From Hevea brasiliensis (Eukaryota; Streptophyta; Magnoliopsida; Malpighiales; Euphorbiaceae), in assembly GCF_030052815.1 (NCBI RefSeq), contig NC_079504.1, positions 87,983,415-88,047,414 of the forward strand: a stretch of DNA of 64,000 bases, in the 5' to 3' direction. The notes under the pieces are model-generated. The model did not search any database. It was not told the DNA's origin and saw only the letters and a program-made list of their open reading frames with translations. A program made the position numbers and the translations under genes. Of the stretch, positions 45,600 to 58,262 are shown piece by piece; position 1 is the first letter of the stretch, and each line of letters starts with the position of its first letter.

Positions 45600-46290
45600 A
45601 GTGGCTTAGCCTTGAAAAGTCCCACTCATACTCTGCTATTATTCTGTCCCCTTGCTTCAGGCTTAAAAATTCTTATAATTTCATATCTACATACAGATCA
45701 GTAACCCATTTTTGCCTGAATTCCCTCAGGAAGTCTGTCCATGTTAGTACAGGTGGCTCAACCAGGCTGTGAGGGATGGTCTTCCACCATTCATATGCAT
45801 CCCCTTGCAGAAGAGATACTGAATATTCAATTTTTAATTCTTCAGCACACTATGGTTTTCTGAATACCCTTTCCATTCTTTCTAGCCACTGTTCAGCCTC
45901 CAGTGGATCCACAGTACCCTTAAACTTAGTGGCCCCAAATTTCATTAATGTTTCATATTGCTGAGCCGAGGGCTATGGTTGTGCTATGGGTGCTTGCATC
46001 TGAGCTTGAGGTGGCACATTTCCTGCCATTTGTTAGAAAAACGCAGCCATCCACAGTGCAACCGAAAGGTGAAATGCTAGAGTAGGAGTTGGAGTGGCTG
46101 ACCCACTCATGTTCTGGAGTGCTGGGGCTTCCCTTTGAACCTCAGCCTCAACAGATTGTTCCAGGGAATGATCTCCCTCTTCCATTCCGTTTCTCAAAAA
46201 TTTCCACTTCTTGAGATCAAACACAAGGAGGTTGACCTCCGTTAGTGCATATTCATGATGTAAATATGTCATATGTATCAATTAAAGACA
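45600..46290 (-). pseudogene. Gypsy gag, N-terminal part
   Basis: The minus strand encodes a Met/Gln/Pro-rich start, then a gag core (FKGTVDPLEAEQWLERMERV, EWWKTIPHSLVEP, FRQKWVTDLY) with three in-frame stops (about 46030, 45975 and 45850). It is interrupted at 45599 by the solo LTR and continued at 39141. Confidence 0.75.
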
Positions 46291-46355
46291 CTTGAGCAGT
46301 TGTACTTATCAAAGAAATATTCATACACACAGTCAAAATTTATTACAAAACCATA

Positions 46356-46366
46356 CTCTGATACCA
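46356..46366 (-). other. Primer binding site of Tekay-like element
   Basis: Minus strand TGGTATCAGAG, eight bases beyond the 5' LTR end at 46375, matches the initiator-Met tRNA primer site. Confidence 0.85.
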
Positions 46367-46374
46367 CTAAAACA

Positions 46375-49300
46375 TGTCACACCTTACCCCTCTGTAAGGC
46401 ATGATATGATCCCGTAAAATACCTAATGAACTATCGAACTCCACCTACCGATAACTCATTAAGTATCCTACAAGGGATTTTAAAACCATTTTCTTATATT
46501 TTGGAAGTGGTAACCATTTTAGTAGGAATTAAAATCATTTATTCGAAGTTTTAAAACTACTTAAAATTTTTGTCCCATTTTATTTTTCCGCAAATTTTAT
46601 AAAAATTTCGGCAGAGTGCCGTCTGTATTTTGAGAAAATAGTTCTTTAAATACCTGAGAAAAACACTTCCAATAAGTTTTTTCCACAACTCCCAACCCAA
46701 ATCAACTCAACATTCTCAAATCAAACCATTTCAAAATAATTTCATCAACATTGCATTTAATAAAACTAATTTACATTCACAAGTTTAATATACAGACATA
46801 AAATCCAATAATAATATGACTATAATTTATAAATACAACTGCTCAACTTTACATTAGTACATATGAATAATATTTATTTACATCAAACTAAATTACATTG
46901 GGTATAAAATAATACCAATACAAAATCAGCAAAGGCCTTTCCAGTTTAGCAACTCACTCTGCTGTTTTTTCCTTGCTCCTATCTGCAACAGCAAAATAAG
47001 CTATCGTTGAGTATAAAAATACTCAGTGATGCACAATAAAGATTGGAAATGCAGTACATAAAACATTCATTGATAAATCATAATTTAAGTATTTCACAAT
47101 TATATTTCACAAATTATCAAACTCATTATAGCACAATTTTGGTCAAACAATTTAATAAACATAGTGTTGCCAATTCATACACAACATAAGCCATGACACA
47201 AAATTTCCAATCAATGCCGTGTCGTACACCACGACAAAGCGATCTACAACCCCACTAATCGAAATCAATGAGGGAGGTGGCTAGCTAGCTAATGAGTACT
47301 CATTCGATCTACAACCTCAACTGGTAAACCAGAGATGGAAGAAAAATAATCGACTCACCCCATAAATAGAGGAATAATAAGACACTGTCACACTAAGTGT
47401 GAATCAAAAATCAATTTCAAACATTTTATTCAAATAATTCATGAGAAATCCGATAAATTTCCAAAGTCATCGTTTCATTCACAAAGTGGCAACACAATTC
47501 ATGATTAATACCAAATTTTCATAAATCATACAAAATCAATTTTTCAATGACAAAATGCTCAAATAAGGTTTATTGTGCACAAACCTGACGTGAGTCGTCT
47601 CTAGGCCTTGACTCAGTCTCTTAGAACTTCTGGGTCTTTTTCAGCTGAAACACAAAATTTATAGTGTCTCAGTATCTTTACTTCATAACAATTCCAATAA
47701 CTAATTCCAATATGTTTAAACTTACATTCTTGTAAATTTTCATGTTGAGGTTACTATTCATGATACTATTCAAGTCAAAGTATTGACTTTCTCATACTTA
47801 AAAGGTATGGGAACTCCAACTATCCTCACATACCACATTTTGGTCACCAATTTTGTTGGTTTTGGTAGTTTTCTCAAAACTTAGGTCTTTTAAGCAAAAT
47901 TGCAATTTTCAGTTTTAGTGTCTTAGGTTGCACTGTTCCATTGGTCATGTTGCTGTTAGAATTTGGCTAAGTTTTCTTCATAGAAAATTTTCCTTATTGT
48001 ATTAAATTTATTCTCCTTTTTGAATCACTCCATTTGGAGTTTTGTAGCTCAAGTTATAGCCATTTGAATCATGGCTACCAGATTAGACTTACCCATATTT
48101 CTAGGAAAATTCTGGGTTCTGGCAGTTTTAGGTCACCAAATTTGGGTGGCTAAATGACTTGGTTAAATGTATAATTTGGTTTTGTGTTCTTCATGAAAGT
48201 TTTAGGTTTATATCTCAGCTTTCTACTGGTAAAATTTTCGGTCATTTAGATCTGCCTAGCCTAAGTTATGGCTACACTGTTCATTTAGTCATTTTTGTAC
48301 AGGTCAGATTGCCTAAGTCCGGATTTGGTCAATTTGTTTACTAGGTTTTAGTCACCCTTTAGGCATGATTCCTAAATGAAAAATGTGTCATTTTGTGTCT
48401 AGTTTCATTCACAATTGGCCTTACACCAATTGGGCTTGTAAATTTTCAGTTTTGGTCCATGAAAGGGACCTTGGTCATGCTGCCTGCATACTGCCCACAT
48501 CCAATCCGAATCTAAACCTAATTCTAACACTTTCAACACACATCAATTGGTCACAAATGACCATTTGTCATCTCCAACAAAGTCAAACACATCATTTAAC
48601 AAATTTTCACACTTTTGTCTTCCAAAGCCTAGGTGCCAAAACCGCTACACTAGTTGTTACATTTAACCAAATCTAAGCATATCAACATCACCTCCACATT
48701 CATACAAGCTTGCCTACACTTTTAATCCAATCAAATTCATGCATTACCATAGCAAACCCTAGCTGACCGAAATCCATGGTTAATCCTCCAAAGTTGTTTT
48801 CATTTCATTTTAAGTTAACTTCTAAGTTCATTCATGTATTTAAACATAATAATTCAACTAGAATTTAAAAGTTTAGCTTACTAACCTCACTTTGAATTTT
48901 CACCTCTTCAAAACTTCTTCCTTTCTTCTTCTTTTTGTTGTCAAGTTCTCTATCAAAGCTTGAATTCAAGATTTAATGATGGAAGTTTAAATTTCTATGG
49001 TGGGATTTAGGGTTTGATCAAGCTCAAAATGAGCTTCCATGGAGTTTTAAGGGTGAGAGAGCTTTGAGAGAGAGAGAGACGGCAATGAAGATGAAGACCT
49101 CTTTTTTTTTTGTTTTCTTTTCTTTTTCTTTTATTAATTTATCTTTTATGGAAGACCACAAATTATCCAAATTTAATTTTTTTTAATTAGTGTTTATTGC
49201 ATCATGCATGATGTCATGCATGATGTCACCAATTTTCACTTTTCCTTTTTCTTTTTTTTTTATATTTATTTTTTCATTAGTTCTTTAATTTAATTTTCGA

Positions 49301-49781
49301 TTTTGAAAATTTTCTTTTCTCCGATTTTATTTGACAGTAGGTCAGGAGTCAGCTCTAGGGGTCGATTGACCAAATTGCCCCTCGCCGGTTTGACCTGGTT
49401 TGCAAATAATTCAATTCTTCGGAAACCTTGACCTAATTATTTGACTGGCTTAACAGTGTTTTTTTTGCGATTTTCTCTTTTTCACTATGTTCGCAATAGT
49501 CCTAAGGACAGCAGCGTCACATTTTACAGTTCGAAATTTGAGTGTAAATCGACTTCGCAGTCCTTCCCGAGAAGGTCACCCATCGTTGTGACTCTCAGCT
49601 CATTTAACTTCTTATGTTTTGTTTTTCTTATTTATACTTAACTAATTGGAAATTACTAATTATTTGTGTTCAGGGCTTATCTAGTTGTCTTAAGTGTGGT
49701 TCTAATCCTCTCAGTTATCCGGATCGACACTGGTCACCAAAATAGTGAAATATACCAGGCTATGCAAATAGGGGTGTTACA
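46375..49781 (-). mobile_element. 3.4-kb 5' LTR of Tekay-like Gypsy element
   Basis: The minus strand begins TGTAACACCCCTATTTGC at 49781 and ends GGTAAGGTGTGACA at 46375, next to the primer site. It is the full-length partner of 32753-35060. On its right the sequence passes directly into the Copia RT coding region at 49782, showing that the element inserted into a Copia pol gene. Confidence 0.9.
49563..49618 (-). other. 5S rRNA-like block in 5' LTR
   Basis: Minus strand AAGTTAAATGAGC, then GAGAGTCACAACGATGGG, TGACCTTCTCGGGAAGG; nearly identical to the 34842-34900 copy and at the same distance (about 170 bp) from the LTR start. Confidence 0.6.
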
Positions 49782-51120
49782 TCACCAAAGGCAAGGAATC
49801 GACTATGAGGAGACTTTCTCGCCTATTGCCATGCTTAAATCAATTAGGATTCTATTAGCAATAGCTGCATACTATGATTATGAGATTTGGCAGATGGATG
49901 TCAAAACAGATTTTCTCAATGGATACATTGAAGAAAATATTTTCATGGAACAACCTAGGGGTTTTGAATCCCAAGATGGTTCCAAGGTATGCAAGCTAAA
50001 GCAATCCATTTATGGGTTGAAGCAAGCTTCGAGGAGTTGGAACATTTATTTTGATGAAGTCATTAAATCATTTGGTTTTATCAAAAATGAGGATGAGCCA
50101 TGTGTATATAAGAAGGCTAGTGACAATGCTATCACTTTCCTTGTCTTATATGTGGATGACATATTGTTGATGGGTAATGACACAGGTATGTTGGCAACTG
50201 TAAAGGTATGGTTGTCAAATACATTCTCCATGAAAGACTTAGGGGAGGATACCTATATTCTTGGGATTCACATCTATAGAGATAGAGCGAAAAGAATAAT
50301 TGGTTATCCCAAAGTCTATAATTGGAAAAAGGTGTTAAAGAGGTTTAACATGCTTGATTTCAAGAGAGGATTGTTACCAGTGAGACATGGTATCCATCTT
50401 TCTAAAGAGATGTCTCTAAAGACACCTGAAGAAGAAATAAAATGGCCAGGATTCCATATGCTTCGGTTATTAGAAGTTTAATATATGCAATGTTGTGTAC
50501 TAGGTCAATATCGCATATGCTGTTAGTTTGACTAGCAGGCATCAATCCAATCCAGGTTTGGAACACTGGATAGCCATCAAAAATATCCTTAAGTACTTGA
50601 GAAGAACTAAGGTTTATTCTTGATCTATGGAGGTGGAGACTTGTAATTGAATGGTTATACTGATTCTGATTTCCAATTAGATATCGATGATAGAAAGTCT
50701 ACCTCTGGGTATGTGTTCATTTGTAATGGAGGTGTAGTCAGTTGGAAGAGTTCTAAACAAAGCACGACTGCAGATTCCACTACCGAGGCTGAGTATATTG
50801 CTGCATCAGATGCTGTAAAGGAAGCTGTTTGGATAAAGAAGTTCATGACAGAACTTATAGTAGTTCCTTCCATTGAGTCAGCAGTTCCACTACACTGTGA
50901 CAACAATGGAGCAGTCATATAGGCTAAGGAACCCCGGTCTCACCAGAAATTCAAACACATAGAAAGGCGCTACTACATTATCAGAGAAATAGTTGGACGA
51001 GGAAATGTAGCCATGCAGAAAATAGCATCAGCTGAAAATCCAGCTGATCCATTCACTAAGCCTATGTCACAGACTCAGCGAGACTGACATCTTGAAAAGA
51101 TGGGTATAAGATATTGTAAT
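49782..51120 (+). pseudogene. Ty1/Copia reverse transcriptase and RNase H
   Basis: RT motifs in order: ETFSPIAMLKSIRILLAIAA, WQMDVKTDFLNGYIEE, SIYGLKQASRSWN, LVLYVDDILLMGND (catalytic DD kept), then stops around 50480. RNase H follows at 50647 (DIDDRKSTSGYVF, SWKSSKQSTTADSTTEAEY) and ends with ENPADPFTKPM. The region upstream of RT (protease, integrase) is absent. The gag of the same type lies at 31956-32752. Confidence 0.9.
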
Positions 51121-51134
51121 GAATGGCTCTAGTG

Positions 51135-51146
51135 ATAGTGGGAGAT
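51135..51146 (+). other. Copia polypurine tract
   Basis: GATAGTGGGAGAT immediately before the LTR start TGTTAGTAG. Confidence 0.8.
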
Positions 51147-53258
51147 TGTTAGTAGTTTGCCCCCAGAGCATATCATTTAGTATGTATCATGTACATGTTT
51201 TTATTAATAAAAGGCATTTCCACTTTTCCGTTTACATAATATATTTATGTGTAATAGAAAAGGTCCATTGATATTTTGATAGAAATTTTATTCTTAAGTT
51301 GTTAAGAATATGAGTGACAGTATTTCTAGTACAAAGTATCATAAATAGGTTCACAATCGAGGATACTTCACAATAAGGACATGACTTATCTAGAAAGATT
51401 GTATTCATGTTTGTTCCTAAGTTATTTATATGAAATATAAATAAGATGGAATGGTGAGTCTCATGCCATATGACAAACATGATAGGCACTTTTAAATGAT
51501 AAGTACGTAGAACCAGTGACACTTATGACAAGCACATGAAGTTTACTCTTGTCAATGTATTGTCATAAATCATATTAGTGCATATAATCTTTAGACCTGA
51601 GATAGCACAGTTATCTTGTATATAGGTAGTTTGAGTTTGATACTGCTTTCATACTTATACTGTGTATGGGTATATGGGCATGTGTTGGCTCCTGCTAGTT
51701 ATATATGGAGGTAGGTGTTGACCAAGATGGAATCTGTTCCTCTAAGTAAATAGGGATAAAATCCTATGTTCAGTTAATTGTTCTTGATGTTTCAAGTTCC
51801 TGGCCAGGATAGATAGATTTAATTATAAAAGAGTTTTTGATGAGAAAATCTTTTTAATCAAGAACTGGAATTAAAAGAGAACATAATATTCATAATAATT
51901 GGGGTTTGACATAAACCATGACTCCAGCTTGAGTTGGGATTTTGTAATAGAGAGATTCTAATGCATGGTAACATATGATTATAGGTTCATTTAAGGTAAA
52001 CCTTATTACTGATTAGGTGGCCATGGCATGCTATGCTAGGTGTTAACCATGATCTATGAGGTGCATAAAATGATTTAGAGAAATCATTTATGGTAAGAAA
52101 GAGTTCTGATGATATTAAGAGTTGATATCATATCTCATTGCCAATTAGTGATGAGCCTAGTAAGTCACAGACATACACAAGTTATCATCTAATTAAATAT
52201 GATTTAATTAATTAATTAAAGAGTTTAATTGATTAATTAAATAGGTTTGGTTTGTAATTAGATTGCAAAGTCCCTAATATGACTTGAAACCAAATCTAGA
52301 TTATTAGATGTATATGCGCAAGTTAAATTTATATTTAAAGTATTTAAATATGAATTTAATTAATGAGAAATTAATTAATAAAGATTAATTAATTAATTTA
52401 TATTTGATATAAATTGATTAGAAGAAGAGAAATAATTATTTTGGATTGAAAACTCAAAATTAAGACACAGGGGCATTTTAGTCATTTCACAGGGTGACAT
52501 GTGACACCATGAGATGATGACACATGGCATTATACATAAGCTTGCCAAATGTTTTTTAATCATGTAAGATGATTAAAATTAAGATTAAATATAGGTTTGA
52601 CACTTGGCACAATGTGATTGGGTCAATTAAACCTAGAACCAATCAGAGGGTGACATGTGGCAAGGGTTTAAGTGGTGACCTAGCTATATAAGTGTTGTTA
52701 CGAAAAGATAACAATACAACTAGCAACTGATTTCTTTGGTGCCGCCACCCAAGAAGCTCTCCCTTCTCTTCATCTTCTTCTTTCATGTATTCCAAGAGAC
52801 AAGTAAACAATCTCTTGAATTAAAAATGCTAGAAATCGTTTGTAGTGTTCTGTTTACATCTTTAATCTCTTAAAAGGTAAAACATGATTTTCTAATTAAT
52901 AAAAAAAGCTTTAGCAGCTGTTCAAGGGCTGCCATAGGTGTTCTTGGTGTGGACAAGCTAGAGGGATAACATCTGGTGTCCTGAAGACGCATCCCAAAGG
53001 CACAAATATACTGCAGTGTATCAAGAGTTTAGTGTATTTGTTCTTGATTTAATCTAGGATTCTAAAATTAATCTAATTAATTTTAAAATCTTAAATGGCA
53101 AATAGAAATCCAAAAAACATATTAAAAGAGTTTTAATATGTTGTTTATCATTGAAATCAAACAGATGAAAATAAATCTTGCATGATGCATGTGACCCTAG
53201 GTGAAAATTTTTGAATTCAATGGTATAAACTTGTGTTTTTCATGCTTCCGCTCCTTCA
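51147..53258 (+). mobile_element. 2.1-kb Copia 3' LTR
   Basis: Starts TGTTAGTAGTTTGCCC after the polypurine tract and ends CTTCCGCTCCTTCA. It is homologous over its length to the solo LTR 22866-24941. A corresponding 5' LTR is missing from the window. Confidence 0.9.
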
Positions 53259-53573
53259 GTTCTGTGTGTGAAAATGGACTTTGAGGTGCTAGTAATAAGT
53301 CCGCAAGGACAAGAAGTCAAGGTCAATGGAATGTATAGGGATTGTCCTTTGGTGATCCAAGGACATACTTTTCTATCTGATCTCATTGAAATGCCCTTTC
53401 AGAGATTATGATATCATCTTGGGCATGGATTGGTTAGCCAGGCATCACGCCATAATTGACTGCAGACTAAAGACAGTCACTTTTGGTCTCCCTCAGTACA
53501 GTGATGTGGTAATACATGGGGAGAGGCAGCTATTGCCATCAAACATCATTTTAGCTGCACTATCCAGAAAAAT
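53259..53573 (+). pseudogene. Gypsy protease fragment
   Basis: Reads MDFEVLVISPQGQEV, then after a one-base shift at about 53385 RDYDIILGMDWLARHHAIID and VIHGERQLLPSNII. It closely resembles the protease at 38047-38520 but on the other strand. It is cut on the left by the Copia LTR and on the right by the Gypsy LTR at 53574. Confidence 0.85.
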
Positions 53574-56500
53574 TGTGACACCCCTTACCTGTCTACAGTG
53601 TGGCTGAGCAAGTTATGCCACTCAGTGTATCGGAACACCAATTCATGTTTCAATTGCAATTTATCCCTTTTAAATAATTTATTTATAATTTTTGATAAAT
53701 CTGAATTTTCTGCAAATTTTCTAGAAAATCCAGCAGAGAGCTGTAAATTGGAAAAATAGTTCTTCTAAACCTGTTTAAAAACACTTCCAATATAATTTCC
53801 AAATCCAAACTTCATTATACACATTTTAAGTCAATCACAAAATTTCAATCTCAAATCACAACACTATTTTCAGAAATTTTTTTCTTTTCACTTCATTACT
53901 GGAAGCACACATTCATAAATATTTCTCAACATTTTATTTATCAACATACATTATACAGAAAATTTCAATAATATGAAATTTCATATATTTACGTTATTAC
54001 ATAATTAAAAGAGTTTATAGTTACAATCAAAACTAACACAAAATGCAAAATATAAAATTCTACCCAAAATCCTAATGTCGTACCATATGCAGTGCAGATG
54101 TGAGGTGATTCTGGATCCCAGATGCAGCTCTGAAGGCTCACCCTGTCTGATGTCTACTGGGCTCACCAGCTAGGTCTCCAGTACCTACGTGTGGCAAAAG
54201 CGACGCGCTAAGCAGTTCTGCTTAGTGGTGACAATATAAAATAAAATAAAATAAAAATAAGTATGTAGAATGTATGTTTACATTTATGAGTAGACTTAAT
54301 TTCTGATATTATTTGCAGTATTATTCAATTAAAATTTAGTAAGGTTTATTATCATTGCCCGAGTAAACCATACTAGTTGGATCGGATCGATAAATGGGTA
54401 AACCCAAGATCGGGTACTAAGTACCTCGGCCATCACACCATCGGTCACATTGTGTCTCCCAGTGTGCAACAAAGCAGCTAATAAGCTGTAATAACATTAG
54501 GCACATGGCCAAGTCTCAACACAATGTCAGAATGGCTAAAAGCCATGAAATCACAGAATGGCAAAATGCCATGTGCAGTACTGCTAATAGAACCCTATTG
54601 GCATGCCAAGCTATCCAAACCAATCTTGTTAGGTATACTAGGGTATATTACACTTCTAAATTTCACAATTTTTGAATTTCAAATTTGAATGTTACTATTC
54701 ATTTCATTAGTCAACTAAAATGTTGACTTTTGCATAGACAATAGGTACATTGGTTTTAATACTCCCAACATACCACATTTTGCATTCAAAATTTGTTGGT
54801 ATTGGTTGCCAATACCATTTCTAAGCTTAATGTTAATTGGGCAGAATTTTCAGTTTTCATGCTTTGTGTTTACTATTCCATTGGTCATTTTTGCAGTGGG
54901 AATTTGGCAAAATGATCGACATAAAAGTTGTTCCTTATTTTGTCTAGTTGCATTTCTTTTTTTGAATCACTCCATTTGGAGTTTTGTAGCTCAATTTATG
55001 GCCCAAAAACCACAACTAGCTGGATTGAAAGTTTTTCCAGAATTTCTGGACTGACCAAATCTACAGTGTTAGGAACAGTGACTGCAACTCATTTTTTTAT
55101 TATTTTTTTGTCATAATTTGGGTTAGGTTTCTTCATGAAATTTGTAGATCTATATTTCAGCTTGTTTCTGGTAAAATTTCAGGTCAATTGGACCTTTCTA
55201 CACTGAGTTATGGCCAAATGACTAAATATTGTTCATTTAGTCATTTTGCCCAGGCAGAATGCAGGTCACCCAGATTAGGGCAAACTTTTGGTCAACTTAG
55301 TTTAGTTTTCTGGGCATGGTTTCTTCACCAAAGTTGTGCCATTATGTGTCTAGTTTCATGTCCAATTGGCCTTGCACCAATTGGACCTCTATAATTCACG
55401 TTATTACTGTCCAAACTTGCTAGACTCATGTCCAATTCTGTAGGTCACCAAGGGCAGCCACACCAAACCCAAATCTCACTACTCAACACACTTCATTTTT
55501 TATTTAAACAGAACCAAATGGTCACTAATTGACCATTAAAACCTATTTCCACCCCAAACCCTAACTCAAACATTACAACGCATGCATTTTCATTGCATTT
55601 CATCAATCCACTTAGGAGATACATATTGTGGGCAGCCATACAAGCATGTTAACTCCATAAAACTCATTACAATCATACTAGAGGCTGCTGAAATTTAAGG
55701 GATGGCATACAAATGGTATTCAACAAATTTTCTTTGTAATCTACACTCATTCAAAGTCCTTAACATGAATTTAAAGTGAAATTCATGGTTAGGTCACTAA
55801 CCTCTAAGGAGTGAGATTTTCCCACTTGCTAAAGTTCTTCCTTTTCCTTTCTTTTTGCTCCTAAAAGACTCTCCAAGATGCAAGAACACTTTTTTGTATT
55901 GGGAGTATAGGGTTTTGTGGGGTGAGAGCTAAGGAAGTCAAGCTTTGAAAAAGCTTACTAAGGTTGGCAATGGTGGATAGGTCACGGCAAGGAAGAGATG
56001 AGGAAGAAGAGTTCTGATTTTTCTTTCATTTTTCAGCCTATGTCTCTTTTAAATAAGTTTATGCCATGTGTCAACATTGGGTTGGTTGGGAAAACTTTAA
56101 TGACATCATGATGATGTCATAATTCCATTTTCTTCCATTTTCTCTTCATTTCTTATCTAATTAATTTCAATTAAATTTTTAACAACATTTAGTCATATTT
56201 TATGTTATATAAATTATTTATTTAACTGGACAAGTTAGCCAAAAATCATCTCTGAAGACAAAAATGATCAAAATACCCTCCATTTGGCTTAATGAGCCAA
56301 AATTGTCTGTATCGATTGAAAAATTTTTCTAAGCATTTTCTTGGCATTCTAATGCTATAAGAACCTCAATGACCCTTCTCTGGAGTCCCAAAAATTATTT
56401 TATAAATTTTGCCCCGGGTCTAGGGCTCCTAGTTGTGAGAACCGCAACTTCTCACTAGGTTACCCATCGCTAGGGCATCAGCTCATTTAACTTAGTTGTA

Positions 56501-56663
56501 TTTTATTTTCTAAAATTTTTCCTAAATTTTTCTTATTAATAATTGAGTTAATTATGGTTCCTCACTTTAGTTTAAATATTTTTCCAGACGTTCTAGCTGC
56601 CCGGACCGACACTGGTCACCAGAACAGCAGAATGTACGGAGTTGCTACAAGGAGGATGTTACA
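53574..56663 (-). mobile_element. 3.1-kb 3' LTR of second chromovirus
   Basis: The minus strand starts TGTAACATCCTCCTTG at 56663, right after a polypurine tract (AGAGGGGAAGAG, 56664-56676), and ends GGGGTGTCACA at 53574. It belongs to the same family as 17587-20666 and 41880-45101. Confidence 0.9.
56448..56493 (-). other. 5S rRNA-like block in 3' LTR
   Basis: Minus strand AAGTTAAATGAGCTG, then CCTAGCGATGGGTAACC and GAGAAG, about 170 bp from the LTR start. Confidence 0.5.
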
Positions 56664-56686
56664 ACTCTTCCCCTCTAATAAAAATT

Positions 56687-58262
56687 TCATCCTCGAAATT
56701 TACCTGATGCAAACAGTTGAGGAAACTGTTGCCTCATCGTCTCTTCATTTTCCCAAGTTGCCTCTTTAGTGTTGTGGTGCCTCCAAAGCACTTTCACCAG
56801 TGGAATTCGTTTATTTCTCAGTTCCTTCACTTCCCGAGCTAGGATCTGTATAGGTTGTTCTGTATATGTCAAGTCCGGTTGGATTTCAATTTCTTCTATG
56901 GAGATGACACGTGAAGGGTCTGACGATATCTTCTCAGCATAGAAACATGGAATACATTATGAATTTTATCCAGTTCTGGTGGTAAAGTTAGCCGATAGGC
57001 CACTGGTCCCACACGTTTAATGACTTCATATGGGCCAATGAACCTAGGGCTTAACTTACCCTTCCTTCCAAAACTCAGTACTTTCTTCCACGGTGAGACT
57101 TTGAGAAACACTTTATCGCCAACTGCATACTCTATCTCTTTTCTCTTCAAGTCGACATATGATTTCTGTCTATCTGAGGTAACCTTCAGGTTTGCTTTGA
57201 TTATCTTCACTTTCTCCTCAGTCTATTTCACCAGGTCTGGTCCTACCAGCTTATCTTTACCTAATTCAGTCCAACACACTGGGGTTCTACATTTCCTCCC
57301 ATACAGTGCTTCATACAGAGCCATTTGAATGCTAGCTTGGTAGCTATTGTTATATGCGAATTCTGCCAGTGGGAGATATCTATCCCAACTCCCCTCAAAC
57401 TCAATGACACAACTCCTTAGCACATCCTCCAGGATCTATTACATAATTCACATTATTACTATCATTTCAATTTATTAACTATGAAAATTCAATTAGTTCT
57501 TAGGTTTACTTGGATTACTCGTTCTGACTGTCCATTCGTCTGGAGATGAAAAGCCATGCTAAAACGGAGTTGTGTGCCCAAGGCTTCTTACAACTTTTTC
57601 CAGAATCTCGATGTAAACCTTGGGTCTAGGTCAGATATGATGGAAAGTGGGATTCCATGCAGTCTAACTATCTCACTGATATACAATTCTGCTAGCTTCT
57701 CCAGTGAGTAGTCAGTCCTAACTGGCAGAAAATATGCTGACTTTGTCAATCTATCCACTATCACCCATACTGCATCATGCTTCTTTTGGGTGAGAGGTAA
57801 ACCGCTAACAAAATCAATAGTGACCCAGTCCCATTTCCATTCAAGTATGCTTATAGGCTGTAGCAATCCTGATGGAACTTGATGTTCTGCTTTAACTTGC
57901 TGACATGTCAAACACTTAGTCACATAGTCAGCTATATCCCTCTTCATACCAAGCCACCAATAATGAGGCTTTAAATCATTATACATTTTTGTGCTTCCTG
58001 GGTGCATAGCATAAACACTAGTGTGTGATTCTTTCAGAATACTAGTCTTCAGTTCCCCATCATCTGGTACACACACTCTTCCTCTATAGTACAGACACCC
58101 ATCTGCTTTCACCTCATATTCAGTTTCCTTCCCCTCTGGAATTTTACCCACAATGGCCATTAATTTTTCATCTGCCCTCTGCCCATCTTGTATCTGCTAT
58201 AGTAGGGTTGGCCTCACTTGCAAGTCAGCCAAAATAACTCCATCTTGAGCTAAGGATAGACA
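56687..58262 (-). pseudogene. Gypsy integrase and chromodomain, second chromovirus
   Basis: Contains the HHCC finger ([17 protein letters not shown] ... [11 protein letters not shown]), DDE residues ([16 protein letters not shown] and, past a stop, GQSERVIQ), [19 protein letters not shown] and a chromodomain (EQPIQILAREVKELRNKRI ... VLWRHHNTKEATWE, near 56740-56870). A stop lies at 57588 and a 74-bp insertion at 57438-57511. RT, RNase H and the rest are cut off at about 58262 by the viral block. Confidence 0.9.

Noticed and set aside
46356..46366. tRNA gene fragments at primer sites (also 11929, 21191, 63031)
   Set aside because: Only the 11-14 bases complementary to the tRNA 3' end are present, next to LTR ends, so they are priming sites.
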